DNA of 64,000 bases from Trogon surrucura (Eukaryota > Chordata > Aves > Trogoniformes > Trogonidae). Positions 24,001-33,150 of the stretch are shown here, piece by piece. The DNA lies in assembly GCA_020746105.1 (NCBI GenBank), contig CM036617.1, positions 144,130,518-144,194,517 on the forward strand, written 5' to 3'. The first letter of the stretch is position 1, and every line of letters starts with the position of its first letter. The notes beneath the pieces were generated by a model. It made no database searches, had not been told where the DNA came from, and was given only the letters and a program-made list of their open reading frames with translations. Position numbers and translations under genes: made by a program.

Positions 24001-25963
24001 CAGCATGAAAAAAAGCCACATATGTTAGATATAAAGGCTTTGTTTGTACCACTCTCCTTTGCTTGGAACAGAAATTAATGACTCCAAAGTGGTTTTATTA
24101 AGACTTTCTACATTAAAACCCCCCACTTTCATCTTAGTGAAGTTGATTTTCAGATCTGAGTCTACCTCTTCAGGTATCCCTCTTCCAGGCTCTGAACTTG
24201 ATTTATGAGAGTGTAAATGGGTATTTAGATGCACGATCCTTCAGAAGACATTTAAACTTGAACTCTACTGTATGACTTGTGTGCTCTATAAGCTCTATCA
24301 CTCCTCCATTAGCCTGTGCCATAAATTGTTGCATTCTGCATGTCTTGTGCATTTCTTCCATAATCAGATTATAAATTTAGTTTCCTGACCATCATTGATT
24401 ACACCTCATAGAGCAACTTCCATCTAAAACAGGAGCATGACCTCCCTTCTGGATGTTCCCATCTCTCTGAGGTTGGAAAACAAAGATGATGTTCTCTTCC
24501 CAGAGTGAGCTGTCGCAGGACAACTGCTCAATCTGAAATAATCACATTTCGTAGAAGGATTATATGCAACACTTGTACACAGTCCAAACTATGGCATACA
24601 AGGACAGTAGTCAAGGCGATACCTTGCACTCAGCACCCTTGAATATTATGTTTAGTTAAGGCAGTAAGCAAAATGAGCCTCTATCTTTACCATGGCCACT
24701 GGGAAGAGAATGGGAATGGGGAGAACTACTAAGAGCGTACATGCCCAGGCTTTTCAGATAGCTACCTGGCAGAGGGCCTTCATTTGCTACACAAGTGTTA
24801 GTGAGGGGAGAAGCTTTTAAAAACAACAAACCCACTTACGTTTCATTAAAAAAAAATGAAAAAAATCTTCACTTCTTATCCTGTCCACAAAGTCACTGGT
24901 AATCAGGTTTTTAGCTGTAAAGTCACATATACTGAAATTTCCCCTGCAAAAGTACAAATTTTATCTTGCAAGTCTGGCCATGTATTGAGTAAACTAAGTA
25001 TTGCTGCTATGGCTAGTATTGAGTACATATTTTTGTAAAGTCCTCCCTGATAATGCTATGTAATTGTCTGGTATTGATCTCAGAAATCAGGGTGCAGAGC
25101 CACAATAAGAGATGGACTCTTGACAGAGTTTGTTGCACAGCCATTTACTTTTTTTTCATCATAAAAGCCTGTAGATACAGGCATTGACAGCTCATTCTAA
25201 AGTAGTAAAGTGGACAGACAAGTAGAACAAGGAAAAATAGCAACAAGCAGGACAATACATGTGGGGTTTGCAACATTTGGATTAAAGCACTTTCTGAATG
25301 CACGATGTCGTACAGCTGAGATGATAACTGTATTAGCTTAGAAGCCAACTCAACAGCCCTGGGCATCACCTATGATAATTAAATTACTGGTTTTTTTTGT
25401 GTGACCAATTCCTTCACCTCTTCTTTGCCATGCTTATGCTCATGCGACATTACTCTTTGACTAGCACCCTGCACTCTGAATTCAGGTACCTGAGTTCATG
25501 GTTTACAGCAGAACATTGAACTCCAGGTGAAGTCATCCATGGATGTTTTGAAAAACTTGGATTCTGATTGCACTGAGGTCTGGCACTGTTTAAACTTGGT
25601 ATTTTTATTCCACTTAGGGCAAGTGCAGAAGCAATACCAGATATTCTGTTCAGACAGAGCAATGGGAAGATGTGTGCAGCTGCTGTACAGCCACTCACAC
25701 AACCATAGTCACGATCCCCCTCCGGTGTGCCAACGGGACGGTGGTGCAGCATTACATCCCTTCTGCCTCTCAGTGTGAGTGCTCTTCTCGGAAGTGTACA
25801 GACTGAATATTTCCAAGAAGTTCAGTTGCTTAATCTCAAATTTTATGATGAAGGAACTTTACAGCGCAAGCCTTGTTTTCTCTCTGTATACTGTTTTATC
25901 CAGTAGAATCCTGACTACTAATTGTATCAACATAGCAAACAATAAAACTTACTAGCACAACAG
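1..25963 (+). CDS. VWF: VWF (von Willebrand factor) gene, 3' part, nine coding exons (joined)
   Basis: This is the 3' end of the gene for von Willebrand factor, a secreted, disulfide-linked multimer of endothelium and thrombocytes that bridges collagen, platelets or thrombocytes and factor VIII. Coding exons lie at 4503-4613, 7325-7508, 8351-8391, 13605-13721, 16873-16971, 18147-18275, 20057-20096, 23701-23798 and 25618-25806. Joined, they give about 335 residues that align almost without gaps with the end of human VWF as I remember it: the last part of C3, then C4, C5, C6 and the CTCK knot. Recognisable strings include GECCGRC, NECVRV, LNGTVIG, LQDGCD, TCCDTC, CSCC and SSRKC. All introns are GT-AG and every phase matches. 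The exon before 4503 is outside the window, since I found no candidate in 1-4502. The transcript probably ends near 25963. The alternatives (OTOG, OTOGL, gel-forming mucins) fit the residues less well, and the neighbouring ANO2 supports VWF. Confidence 0.95.
1690..1845. promoter_or_regulatory. Candidate intronic regulatory cluster (GATA and E-box motifs)
   Basis: This locally GC-richer stretch holds a full GATA site on the minus strand (CCTTATCT, 1692-1699), a second GATAAG core (about 1837-1843), CAGCTG (1769-1774), CACGTG (1798-1803) and CACCTG (1804-1809). GATA factors and E-box proteins drive endothelial and thrombocyte genes, so an enhancer of VWF is possible. Such short motifs also occur by chance. 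Confidence 0.25.
3607..3691. repeat. 19-bp minisatellite, about 4.5 copies
   Basis: Four consecutive 19-bp units share the core CTTACATGTTTC (3607-3625, 3626-3644, 3645-3663, 3664-3682) and are followed by a partial unit. Units differ at a few bases. Confidence 0.85.
4503..4613 (+). CDS. VWF: VWF exon (human exon 44 equivalent): C3/C4 junction with RGD
   Basis: The exon has 37 codons in phase 0. The acceptor is ...tttctcctacag and the donor gtgagg. It reads GYTYIAEEGECCGRC at the start, the closing CCxxC motif of a VWC-like C domain. It then enters C4 with SRGDA, where RGD is the integrin alphaIIb-beta3 recognition motif that sits at the same place in human VWF (SPRGDS). The length equals the human segment, residue for residue. 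It is the first VWF exon in the window, so the reading frame is set by homology and by the next exon's phase. Confidence 0.93.
4614..7324 (+). other. VWF intron with solo LTR insertion
   Basis: Apart from the solo LTR at 6024-6798, which fills over a quarter of the intron, I see no recognisable element. Confidence 0.7.
6024..6798 (+). mobile_element. Solo LTR, avian ERVL-like endogenous retrovirus
   Basis: This 775-bp block starts TGTCCCGGTTTGAGC and ends CCCTTGACA, giving the terminal TGTC...GACA inverted repeat of avian ERV LTRs. A TATA-like motif (TATATACC, about 6359-6367) and an ATTAAA poly(A)-type signal (about 6667) give it + orientation, the same as VWF. The flanking five bases (CCATA and CTGTA) differ by two transitions, as an eroded target duplication would. 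No internal retroviral region is present. It is an old fossil left by LTR-LTR recombination. Confidence 0.7.
7325..7508 (+). CDS. VWF: VWF exon (human exon 45 equivalent): C4 domain
   Basis: The exon has 184 nt, starting in phase 0 and ending in phase 1. The acceptor is aatttcccatcag and the donor gtaagc. It encodes VGTEWRSPFNHC, then INECVRV, FVQQKNLSC and CCPSCRC, closely matching the human C4 text (VGSQWASP, INECVRV, FIQQRNVSC, CCPSCRC). The N-glycosylation sequon NLS, equivalent to human NVS, is kept. The cysteine pattern is complete. Confidence 0.95.
7509..8350 (+). other. VWF intron, 0.84 kb
   Basis: I see no repeat or motif of note in this intron. Confidence 0.6.
8351..8391 (+). CDS. 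VWF: VWF exon (human exon 46 equivalent): 41-nt small exon, start of C5
   Basis: This very short exon (41 nt, phase 1 to phase 0) lies between a tctttttcag acceptor and a gtaaga donor. With the G left over from the previous exon it reads VPLNGCLLNGTVIG, aligned with human RMEACMLNGTVIG. The sequon NGT is conserved. It is too short to be found as an open frame and was recognised by homology and splice phase. Confidence 0.92.
11504..11853 (+). mobile_element. CR1 LINE, 3' end, 5'-truncated
   Basis: The block carries the end of the CR1 reverse-transcriptase ORF and the 3' UTR. Recognisable strings are GGAACAGGTTGCCCAGAGAG, GATGCCCCAT, TAGATGACCTTTAAAGGTCC and the tail TTCTATAATTCTATGAT. The + orientation, 5' truncation and several mutations are typical of a moderately old avian CR1 copy. 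Confidence 0.9.
13072..13090. repeat. (TTTG)n microsatellite
   Basis: There are nearly five tandem TTTG units, followed by a T-rich run. Confidence 0.85.
13605..13721 (+). CDS. VWF: VWF exon (human exon 47 equivalent): C5 domain
   Basis: The exon has 39 codons, phase 0 at both ends, with acceptor aatgtttcag and donor gtaagt. It encodes PWRRMMVDQCTTCLC, then YTLTCTKLSCEPCPI, matching human PGKTVMIDVCTTCRC and LECRKTTCNPCPL in cysteine spacing and length. It follows a 5.2-kb intron that carries a CR1 copy. Confidence 0.95.
13722..16872 (+). other. VWF intron, 3.2 kb, with polypyrimidine block
   Basis: The only structure I see is a strongly pyrimidine-rich stretch at about 16059-16255, of which the lower strand is a purine tract. 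Confidence 0.6.
16059..16255. repeat. Pyrimidine-rich low-complexity tract
   Basis: About 200 bp consist mostly of C and T on the + strand, with runs such as CCCCTCTTTCCC and CTCTCTTTTTTTTT. The open frame on the minus strand here (residues rich in K, R, E and G) is only the translation of the purine strand. Confidence 0.7.
16873..16971 (+). CDS. VWF: VWF exon (human exon 48 equivalent): end of C5, start of C6
   Basis: The exon has 33 codons, phase 0 at both ends, with acceptor ttaccttctag and donor gtaagt. It reads NYRRQDIPGSCCGKC, then VPTSCSIRLRDGRLKYLQ, aligned with human GYKEENNTGECCGRC and LPTACTIQLRGGQIMTLK. The human NNT sequon here is absent in this species (QDI). Confidence 0.94.
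16972..18146 (+). other. VWF intron with CR1 copy
   Basis: A CR1 element (17336-17761) occupies over a third of this 1.2-kb intron. I see nothing else. Confidence 0.6.
17336..17761 (+). mobile_element. CR1 LINE, 3' end, 5'-truncated
   Basis: The block reads through the end of CR1 ORF2 (CTGGTGAAGGGTCTAGAG, GAACTGGGGTTGTTTAGCC, GGAACAGGCTGCCCAGGGAA) into the tail TTTTCCAACCTAAATAATTC. It belongs to a different subfamily from the copy at 11504, with GTGGTGCTTAGGGATATGG near the end. It lies on the same strand as VWF. Confidence 0.9.
18147..18275 (+). CDS. VWF: VWF exon (human exon 49 equivalent): C6 domain
   Basis: The exon has 43 codons, phase 0 at both ends, with acceptor aaatctttacag and donor gtaagt. 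It encodes PNESLQDGCDSHSCKVNEKG, then EFIWERRITSCPPFD and RCLAEG. Human VWF reads [35 protein letters not shown] and KCLAEG, so this is one of the best-conserved exons of the window. Confidence 0.96.
18276..20056 (+). other. VWF intron, 1.8 kb
   Basis: This intron contains a short antisense CR1 tail (19332-19468). The remainder is AT-rich with no recognised feature. Confidence 0.6.
19332..19468 (-). mobile_element. CR1 LINE, 3' tail fragment
   Basis: On the + strand it begins with three copies of ATCATAGA, then GGATTGGAAGGGACCTCGAA and CAAGTCCAATCCCCCTGCC, the reverse complement of a CR1 3' end. Only about 137 bp are kept. Confidence 0.9.
20057..20096 (+). CDS. VWF: VWF exon (human exon 50 equivalent): 40-nt exon, end of C6
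   Basis: This is a 40-nt exon (phase 0 to phase 1) with a strong T-rich acceptor (ttttcttttag) and donor gtaagt. It reads GRIAKMGNTCCDTC, the last cysteine codon being split across the intron. The human equivalent is GKIMKIPGTCCDTC. It is too short to stand out as an open frame and was placed by homology and phase. Confidence 0.93.
20097..23700 (+). other. VWF intron, 3.6 kb
   Basis: I see poly(T)-rich tracts (20925-20950 and 22367-22383), the first followed by a C run, and no other recognisable element. Confidence 0.6.
23701..23798 (+). CDS. VWF: VWF exon (human exon 51 equivalent): first half of CTCK knot
   Basis: The exon has 98 nt (phase 1 to phase 0) with acceptor aaacttggtag and donor gtaaat. 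It encodes VEVECRPVSTRLRYTNVNGC, then VAEKEVPISHCE, aligned with human [20 protein letters not shown] and KSEVEVDIHYCQ. This opens the C-terminal cystine knot through which VWF forms tail-to-tail dimers in the endoplasmic reticulum. Confidence 0.94.
23799..25617 (+). other. VWF last intron, 1.8 kb
   Basis: I see no repeats or motifs that I can support in this intron. Confidence 0.6.
25618..25806 (+). CDS. VWF: VWF last coding exon (human exon 52 equivalent): CTCK knot and stop
   Basis: The last exon has 62 codons plus TGA, with acceptor attccacttag. It starts GKCRSNTRYSV, carries CSCC and NGTVV, and ends ECSSRKCTD. From CSCC to the end it has the same number of residues as human VWF (39 after the second C of CC). 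The cysteines equivalent to human Cys2771, Cys2773 and Cys2811, which form the inter-chain bonds of the dimer, are therefore all kept, and so is the NGT sequon (human NGS). The C-terminus TD replaces human SK. Confidence 0.96.
   Translation, partial: GKCRSNTRYSVQTEQWEDVCSCCTATHTTIVTIPLRCANGTVVQHYIPSASQCECSSRKCTD
25807..25963 (+). terminator. VWF: VWF 3' UTR and poly(A) site
   Basis: A single canonical AATAAA lies at 25941-25946, 135 nt after the stop. Cleavage is expected about 15-20 nt later, near the CACA at 25957, and a GT-rich stretch (ttggggtggttta, from 25983) follows, as expected for a downstream element. A short 3' UTR with one signal resembles human VWF. The exact cleavage base is inferred. 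Confidence 0.75.
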
Positions 25964-26890
25964 AGCATTTTTCTGATTATTCTTGGGGTGGTTTATAGAA
26001 GAGATATTGCAGATTGTATTGTTCCCCATCATCTTCATTGTGGGAAGTAATCCAGATTATTAAAAAATAATAGGTTATGCATGAAAAAAATCATAGTTTC
26101 TCCAACTCTAGCAGAAGTGTTCTTGAACTAGTGAAAAGTGTATATAGCAGTCCTGAGGGGTAAGAGTGCTCCTGAGTAGCCTAGCAATAAAGATCAGGAA
26201 ATCAGGTTATCACTATGCAGTTTTTAGGTTGGCATCTGTGGAAATGGAAGGCATTTCAGAGGCCATTGTCACCACTGTCCCTGGGGCACAGAGAGGAAAC
26301 CTTTGAGATGAAGAGCTATTGCTCCTCATATAGATGCCAGTGCCACATGATTAAATGGGTTAAAACACCTCCCATCTGCATGAATGGCTCCATTTGGGAG
26401 CAGACAAAAACTCCCTCTGTGCTTTCAACTAAAAAGGCAAGTTTTGTTTCTTTTGAGAAGACCCAGGCAGATCCCTGCTTCTTTTCTTTTGCCATTCAGC
26501 TATGAATTCAACACATTGAATTGTAGACCCTTTTTTCCCTTACTGTTCATTCAAGATATCCTCTATTGCTGGACAGTGCTAGGAGAAGTGCAGGTCTTCT
26601 ATGCATCTCTGTTTCTTCTGCTATGGGACCATGATATCCCCATGGAGAGAAACTATGTTTTAATGGGCACCAGGCGCACATACTGTGGTAGATGTTCGTC
26701 ACCAGTTTTTGTCCATCCTTGCACTAGTTATTTGTTGTAGCTGGCTCTGGCTATTAAGGTCCCTGACAGATGGATTTGGGTCATCCAGGTAATCAGCTGC
26801 ACAGCAGGTCATCTGAAGCTGCAGATAACCAACTCCTGTAACAGGGGACGGACTGTAACATCAGAGAGAACCAGAGAAAAGGACTGGATT

Positions 26891-27085
26891 AGAATCATAG
26901 ATATCATAGAATCATAGAATAGCCTAGGCTGGAAGGGACCTTAGAGATCATTTTAATCCAACCTCCCTGTCACAGGCAGGGGTGCCTCTCATCTAGATCA
27001 GGCAACACATGAGGACTGAATGGGAATTGAACCTGCGACCTTTGGTGTTTCAGCACCAAGCTCAACCAACTAAGCTAAACTGGCC
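26891..27085 (-). mobile_element. tRNA-Ile-headed SINE with CR1 tail (TguSINE1-like)
   Basis: Read on the minus strand from 27085, the element opens GGCCAGTTTAGCTTAGTTGG, a tRNA 5' end with a perfect A box (TAGCTTAGTTGG, + coordinates 27066-27077). A B box (GGTTCAATTCC, 27023-27033) follows. The stretch resembles tRNA-Ile-AAT, with a shortened anticodon loop. A CR1 3' end comes next (CACCCCTGCCTGTGACAGGG, GATCTCTAAGGTCCCTTCCA) with a tail of ATTCTATG-type repeats. A tRNA-Ile head on a CR1 tail is the structure I know for the passerine SINE TguSINE1. It looks full length, about 195 bp. Confidence 0.8.
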
Positions 27086-28205
27086 AATGTCTTCCTCTTC
27101 CCCTTCCCATTGCTGGGCTGGTCCTTTGTTTCCATCAGTGCCCTCACCCAGACTGACCTTTCTTAGCTCATGAAAACTGACAGGATTGTAGCCTAAGGCT
27201 TTGTGGCTGCAGACAAGTCTTCTAATGAGATAATTGTATGAGTCAGGCACCAGCTTATCAGCACGGGGAGAACGTGCAGGAGTGTTCACAGAGGCAAACA
27301 GAGCCACAATTTTCTGAAAAGCAGACAGACACAGCTAGTATTTTCCAACAGCAACAAAGTTGAATGGACAGATCAGTGCAGAAAAGAAAAAAAAGCAAGC
27401 ATTCCTGCTTTCATCACTTTTACCTCGATTAACAAGAAGAATCTTGTGCACCTAAGTGTCATGAGAGAGAAACAGGCTAATATAAAGATACTGGCTTTCA
27501 GAGCAGACCAGTTAGTATTTTTTTTCCTACATTTCCCCAAATTACTTACTGGAAAACTACTTGGTTGTAGGGTCAAACTCATAGCAGAGGTATCTCAGTC
27601 TAACTAGATAAACTGTACTAAGACTTTACAGTGGTTCAAGGATATGTCCTGTACTACATGGCTTTTCTTCACCTTCTTTGGTTGCAATTTTGCTTTCAAA
27701 CACCCATGCTAGGGTATGGACTAAAGTGAGTGTGCAATCTGTCCCACAAGAACTTATGTTTTTTCTTACCATAAGAATTACCACAGAATAGAGTTCTGTG
27801 GACTTCTGTAGGGTCTATATGTTATTATTCAGGATCAGCTAGTACTTGTATATGCCAAGAAAAGATAAGTCCGTGTTGTGCCCAAGGCCAGAAAGACCTT
27901 TTCCCTTGAAGGATGTGTCATAGAAACAGACAAAAGGGAAAGAGCAAGAGGAAGAAAACTTTATAACATCTCCCTTAACAGACTGGGAAGTTACATAAAT
28001 TTTTGGCCTTGACCCACAGAAAGGTTTTTCAGGCAGCCTGCCCCAAAAGAGCTCTTTCATCAAAGGCTCTACTGGTGCTAGTAAATCAATGGGCTCGGAT
28101 TTGCTCCATGCAGGTTTTGATTGCCTTTCACACAGCTCGGTTTCTGGTAGTGCAACTCTGCTATTTTTGGAAGCATTCCTGGCAGAAGTGAAGAACATCA
28201 TCAAG

Positions 28206-28405
28206 CCTATAATCATAATATTGCTGGAGTTGAAAGGGACCTCTAGAGATCATGTAGTCCAACCTCCCTGCTGAAGCAGGATCACCTAGGGCATATTACA
28301 GGTGGGTTTTGAAAGTCTCCAGAGAAGGAGACTCCACAACCTCGTGTTCTGTCACCCTCACAGTAAAGTTCTTCCTCATATTTAGATGACACTTCCTATG
28401 TTAGA
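28206..28405 (-). mobile_element. CR1 LINE, 3' fragment
   Basis: On the + strand it reads GAAAGGGACCTCTAGAGATC, GTAGTCCAACCTCCCTGCTG, CTCCAGAGAAGGAGACTCCA and TGTCACCCTCACAGTAAAG. This is the reverse complement of a CR1 3' end. The terminal ATTCTATG repeats are degraded, which suggests an older copy. Confidence 0.88.
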
Positions 28406-31373
28406 TGGAATGTCCTGTCAAGCACCTGCTTAGTAGAGAGCTTTGTACTGTATGAGTAGTAATGTGCCAACACATCAGACAGCACTGTACAGCAGACTGC
28501 TCCATTGACATTCATCAGCAGAATCTAGGCTTTGAGGAACGCTGTTTTTCAACTTGTACCTACTGCTTGTGAGTCTTGATGGTTTTGAGCTATCTTAGTC
28601 TTTGACTTTCTGCCAATGTTTGGAACATGTCCCACCATTTCAGAAAACCGCCTGGATCGTGGAGCATGCTATGGGATAGATTTACAAGAATGTTAAATGG
28701 ATTTGGGGAGGAGTCTTACATAACTTCTCAATTATTAAAAACATCTAATCTCTCTGCTAACTTTTATGGGCTTGCAAGCACCACTCCTCTACAGCAGGTG
28801 AAACACAATCTGGTATATTAGTATTATTTGCCACCGCTCTTTATTATCAACTAACACCATACCCAAGCACCTCAAGAAACACGGTGATGTCAAGATATGA
28901 TTTTCTCCATTACAAAGTGTCCTTAAAAATAGGCAACAGACCCACTTCCCTTTTAACCAGCTTGTTATTGCTTCCTATCATATTGCTTCCTGTGTATATT
29001 ATTTATTACCTGAGTTAACTGTATTACCTGTAACAGACCCATCCTATGGCTTATAGGAGCTAGTAATTTGAACCTGTGCAGATAGAGCTTTGCGTCCACA
29101 GGGATCCTGGCAGGACCTGGCTCTACATTTCTATACTGTTCCAAAACTAGTGGGTATGCCTTTCTGTTTCAGCACTTAGTTGGTGCAGTATATAATATGG
29201 ATATGAAATAACATAATTTTCAGCGATTTTTCATTCCCCTCTCCCAGAGATAAGCATGTACAAAGCAATAGGTTTTCCTTCTATCAAGGGAGTGGATTAA
29301 TTAATTATAAAACTTATAGGCAAAAAGCAGTGTAACACTTGCTTCCCTTGGCATATTTTCTGATCCCACTTCATTAGCAAGAAGTTACCAGGAGCTCTGT
29401 GTGATCACACTATTGCCCTGTACCAAGTAAGCATTAGCTGCATTGAGATTTGTGCAGCTGTGGATGTTTGAGCAAAGAGACAAAACAAAGAGCAATTCAT
29501 TTGTTCAAATGAATGGGGTGGTTACGCAATCCAAAAAAACTGCAGGCACACCATCTCAAAACTAGTAGGCACAGGCTAGTTTGTAAACAAAAGCCTGTGT
29601 GAAGTAGCACCCCCCTGATAGAGCACTTACACACAGCAGCTGAGAACACCATGTATTTATTTATTTAATTTTTAAACTTTCTGCAGTCTAATAGTTTTTT
29701 CATTAGTCAGTACAGAAGCTATGGCAGGTTGTTGCTTTGTAACTGAACGCAGTTTCTAAATGAAATCCTGAGATTAACATAAAATACTAGTAGGGTAAGA
29801 AGAACAAGTATTTGACACCTCTTGGTACATTATTTAGAAATTAGGAAATGCCATTCCAAGGCAGGGAACTGAGGGAGTGGGGCAATTTATCTTTTCCTGT
29901 ATGAAGACATTATTCTATGTGCATGCTAAAGGAAGTGTTAAAAAAGTATTCTGTAACATTTAATGTACTTGTCTTCCCTCTATGCACAAAGTCTGACCCT
30001 AATCATTATCTTTCCCCTTTTGTCAGGGGTCGATCACAGTGCAGAAAGGTTTGGCTGACCTGTATATATCTGTTCAAGATGAGGTCAGGGATCCTGACTC
30101 CTCTCCCTTTTGGGTAAAACTGGGTATATAACATTAGTGTAGGTTACACATAAAATTCCTCACTTGCGCTTCAGTTGAGCTGAAGTAAATAGATGAACAC
30201 AGTGATCTAATTTAATCTCATTCTCTTAGGTCTGCCTATGGCTGTTTCATTAAAAGGAAAATTGTCTAGTGACAATTTGTCCAGAGTTTAAATTGGCATG
30301 TGTATTTCTTAGCCTTGTCAGAAAAATCTTACAGCACCTCGCCCAAATTTGGGGACACAACGGTCACACTGCTCCTTATATAATCTCAGTATCTTTGATA
30401 GTTTAGCCACAGTGCATCAGTACATCTCTCTGTGATACAGACAACTGCTGTCCTTGCGGACGGTCACACATGATCTTAATTCACAAGCTAATAGACTCTG
30501 CTTTATTCAGCCACTGAATAAATACATTTCCCCCTCTCACACTAGAGAAACCGTCATAGTATCATATATAGGCTAAAAGAAGAAAAAGAATTGAAGTCCA
30601 TATAACTATGTGTCCCTCTAAATAGTTAGCAAATATAAGCCCTTTCTCAGGTGGTGTTAGTCATTAATAACTTCTCTCTCCAATATGTTCCTTAAATTGT
30701 AAGCTTGACAGCTAAGCATGATCCATCGCCTGTTCTGATTAAGCAGTTGATTACAAGATAAGCCCCTAAATATTTCATGCAGAAATGACAATGCTGCATC
30801 CAGGCAGTAAAGTAACTTGAGCAGTTGAGATGGAGCCTTATAAAAAGGTTTCTGCACTTACCTCCTACCTGGAAGCACTGCAAAACTTTGCAGATATAGA
30901 CACTCTTCCCCACAGAAACTACCTTCAAGATAATCTAATGCTTGAATAACATTTTTTTGACAGAGCTGACTGTTGTAGAGCCTTGATTTTGCATTAGCTC
31001 TTTTTTCTTCCTCTCTTCCACTCCCTCTCCCCTGCATTCTGGGGAGTTAGAACAAAATATGCCTGTTAGGTTGCTTGTTGAGGCATTATGGAGCATGAAG
31101 ACAAGATGCTGAAGTTCCACCAGAGGATTGTCATGGAAGTTTTGCCTTTTTCCCTCTCTTTCCTCTGTAATGGTAATCACCAAAATAGAAGCTCTCACTA
31201 ATTAGCTTCAGTTTGTGGTTTGCTTAATGCAGGATCAAGCCAGGATGGAAATAGCTGCTAGTGCTGTTCACAACTTAAGCCAGAGCAGAAGCAGATTGTG
31301 CGTATGATCAGCATAGCCACATCCTATTAGCACTGATGCAACTTCCAGCCAAACCTCCAGGCAACATGGAAAC

Positions 31374-31385
31374 ACACACACACGG
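31374..31385. repeat. Short (CA)n
   Basis: A 12-bp run of alternating A and C, possibly an incipient microsatellite. Confidence 0.6.
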
Positions 31386-32599
31386 TAAGTTTATTCTCTG
31401 CTCCATTGTTAATTCCTGCCTATGAAGTTGAATTGGTAGAAAGGGGGTGGGGAACAGAGAAAGAATACCTTGACAGGACTTCTGTGTCTTCATTCAGGAC
31501 ATTTTCAAAATAAGAAATAAAAAAAAAAAAAAAGAAAAATCTGTGGCCCAGGTTAGATACAGATAATTCAGAGGTAAAACATGCAGAGTTCATTTCTTCT
31601 AAAGCCTCAGGAGTGCAGCTGTGGGTCGTTGTGATCCATGTAGAAAAGACAATCACTAGGCAAATTCCTTGTGCTGGACTTCTGCTGTTGCCATCTGCAT
31701 CTGCCTTATTGCAATGCAACTGGGGGAGTGAGTGTTGTCCTTTTTCAAAAGACAGAGTGCAGCAGTGAGCTTTCAGTGCAAGAAACAAATCTGCTCAATG
31801 CATAAAAGCTTCTGTGTTTGAGTTCCCAGTGTACAAATTTAGAATAATGTTCAGTGATAATACTGCGTCGCTATTATTTTACTGTTACAGTTGAAAGCTC
31901 TGTGGTTGTTTTCACCTTATCTCATTGTTTCTAGGATTGTAGCTCTGCTGTGAACTCTGAACTATCATGCAGTTCACTAAAGCCTGTTATTTTGGTGCTT
32001 TTCCACCCAGTCCTCTTACTACAATTACTTGCATAGCAGACCACAGTGTGCTAAGAGCCATTAGATTTGATACCTACTGCTAATCTTGTCGAGTTATTCC
32101 AGTGTCCTCTTTCTATCCCTGATCCTTTGTTGGAGTTAGTCCTGATATATACTTTATATTGGAAAAATCAGATGTTTTCTGTAATCTTTGCAGTCAGACT
32201 AGGGTTAAAAAAACCAAACCACCACAAAAAAAAAGACAAACAAAAAAAAAAAAAAGCAGGGAGACTGTAAAGTTATATACAAAGTTCTATTATATAGACA
32301 CAGCTCCATTGATTCTTCAGTTAATGCATCCATTCATAAGGAGGCTCAGGTTTATGTTTTATGCTGCATGGTTCCCAGATCTATCTCCACACCTCTACTG
32401 TTTCCTTCATTCTTGGCCATAAAGTTTCATAGTCTTCCACCCTCTAAGAGACTTTCTGGCTCACAGGATGTGCCAAATGCAAGTGAGCATCTCTGTTAAC
32501 TCAGGTACATTTTTCCTGCTCCTAGTGCTGGAGGTGAGGGCTCCTGTATACAAGGGGCTACCAAAGGAGCACAAACACATTTTTTTGTGTTTGTGTCTG

Positions 32600-33150
32600 T
32601 GACCATAGCTATTCAGGCCGGTCAAAGCCAGCAAGGTGCTGTGCCCCTCTTGCCTGCCCCTGTCTGTTCAAGGTACTGCAATGCTGCAGTTTCTGGCAGC
32701 AGTTCAGAGACAGGTTGTCAGGGCCCAGAGCACATCACCCTGTCTGGGTGTTTAGTTGGTCACATTAAGGAGTTTAGCTTCTTCACTGTGCAGAGCGGTT
32801 GTGAAGAAAGCTGGTGGTGAGGGCCTGCCCTCCTTTCCCTTGGGAACTTTCTTTAAGCTGAAGCTTTACCGCCTGCATTACATTGATGCTGAGCTATGTC
32901 TACACCCCTTCTTCAACCTTTGCCAGCTTGGCCCCAACCCAGGCTCAGAAGCTCTGCTTCCTGGCTTAACCTTGGACCTGCCTTGTCACTGCTGCCTTTA
33001 TGGGGAATCACTGAGTTGTGATCACTGCCTCCAGCCCAGATCCTGACCCAGAATTGTTGCTCTGCATCTGGGCTTCCTGTCAGCATGGTCACTCACTGCT
33101 CTGCCCTATCACACTCTGCTCCAGGCTCACCTTTGCCTGTGAGGCAGATG
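32600..33150. other. GC-rich block, possible old repeat
   Basis: This stretch is clearly richer in G+C than its surroundings, with many CTG/CCTG motifs (GACCTGCCTTGTCACTGCTG near 32976). It recalls the CTG-rich parts of some avian LTRs, but I cannot find matching ends or a target duplication. Open frames here lack domains. Confidence 0.3.

Noticed and set aside
4503-25806. OTOG, OTOGL or a gel-forming mucin instead of VWF
   Set aside because: These share the C-terminal knot, but the residue strings (RGD in C4, NECVRV, LQDGCD, CPPFD, TCCDTC) and the exon lengths follow VWF, and ANO2 lies next to it.
26960-27085. A functional tRNA gene on the minus strand
   Set aside because: The anticodon loop is one base short, the acceptor stem does not pair well, and the head is fused to a CR1 tail, so it is a SINE head.
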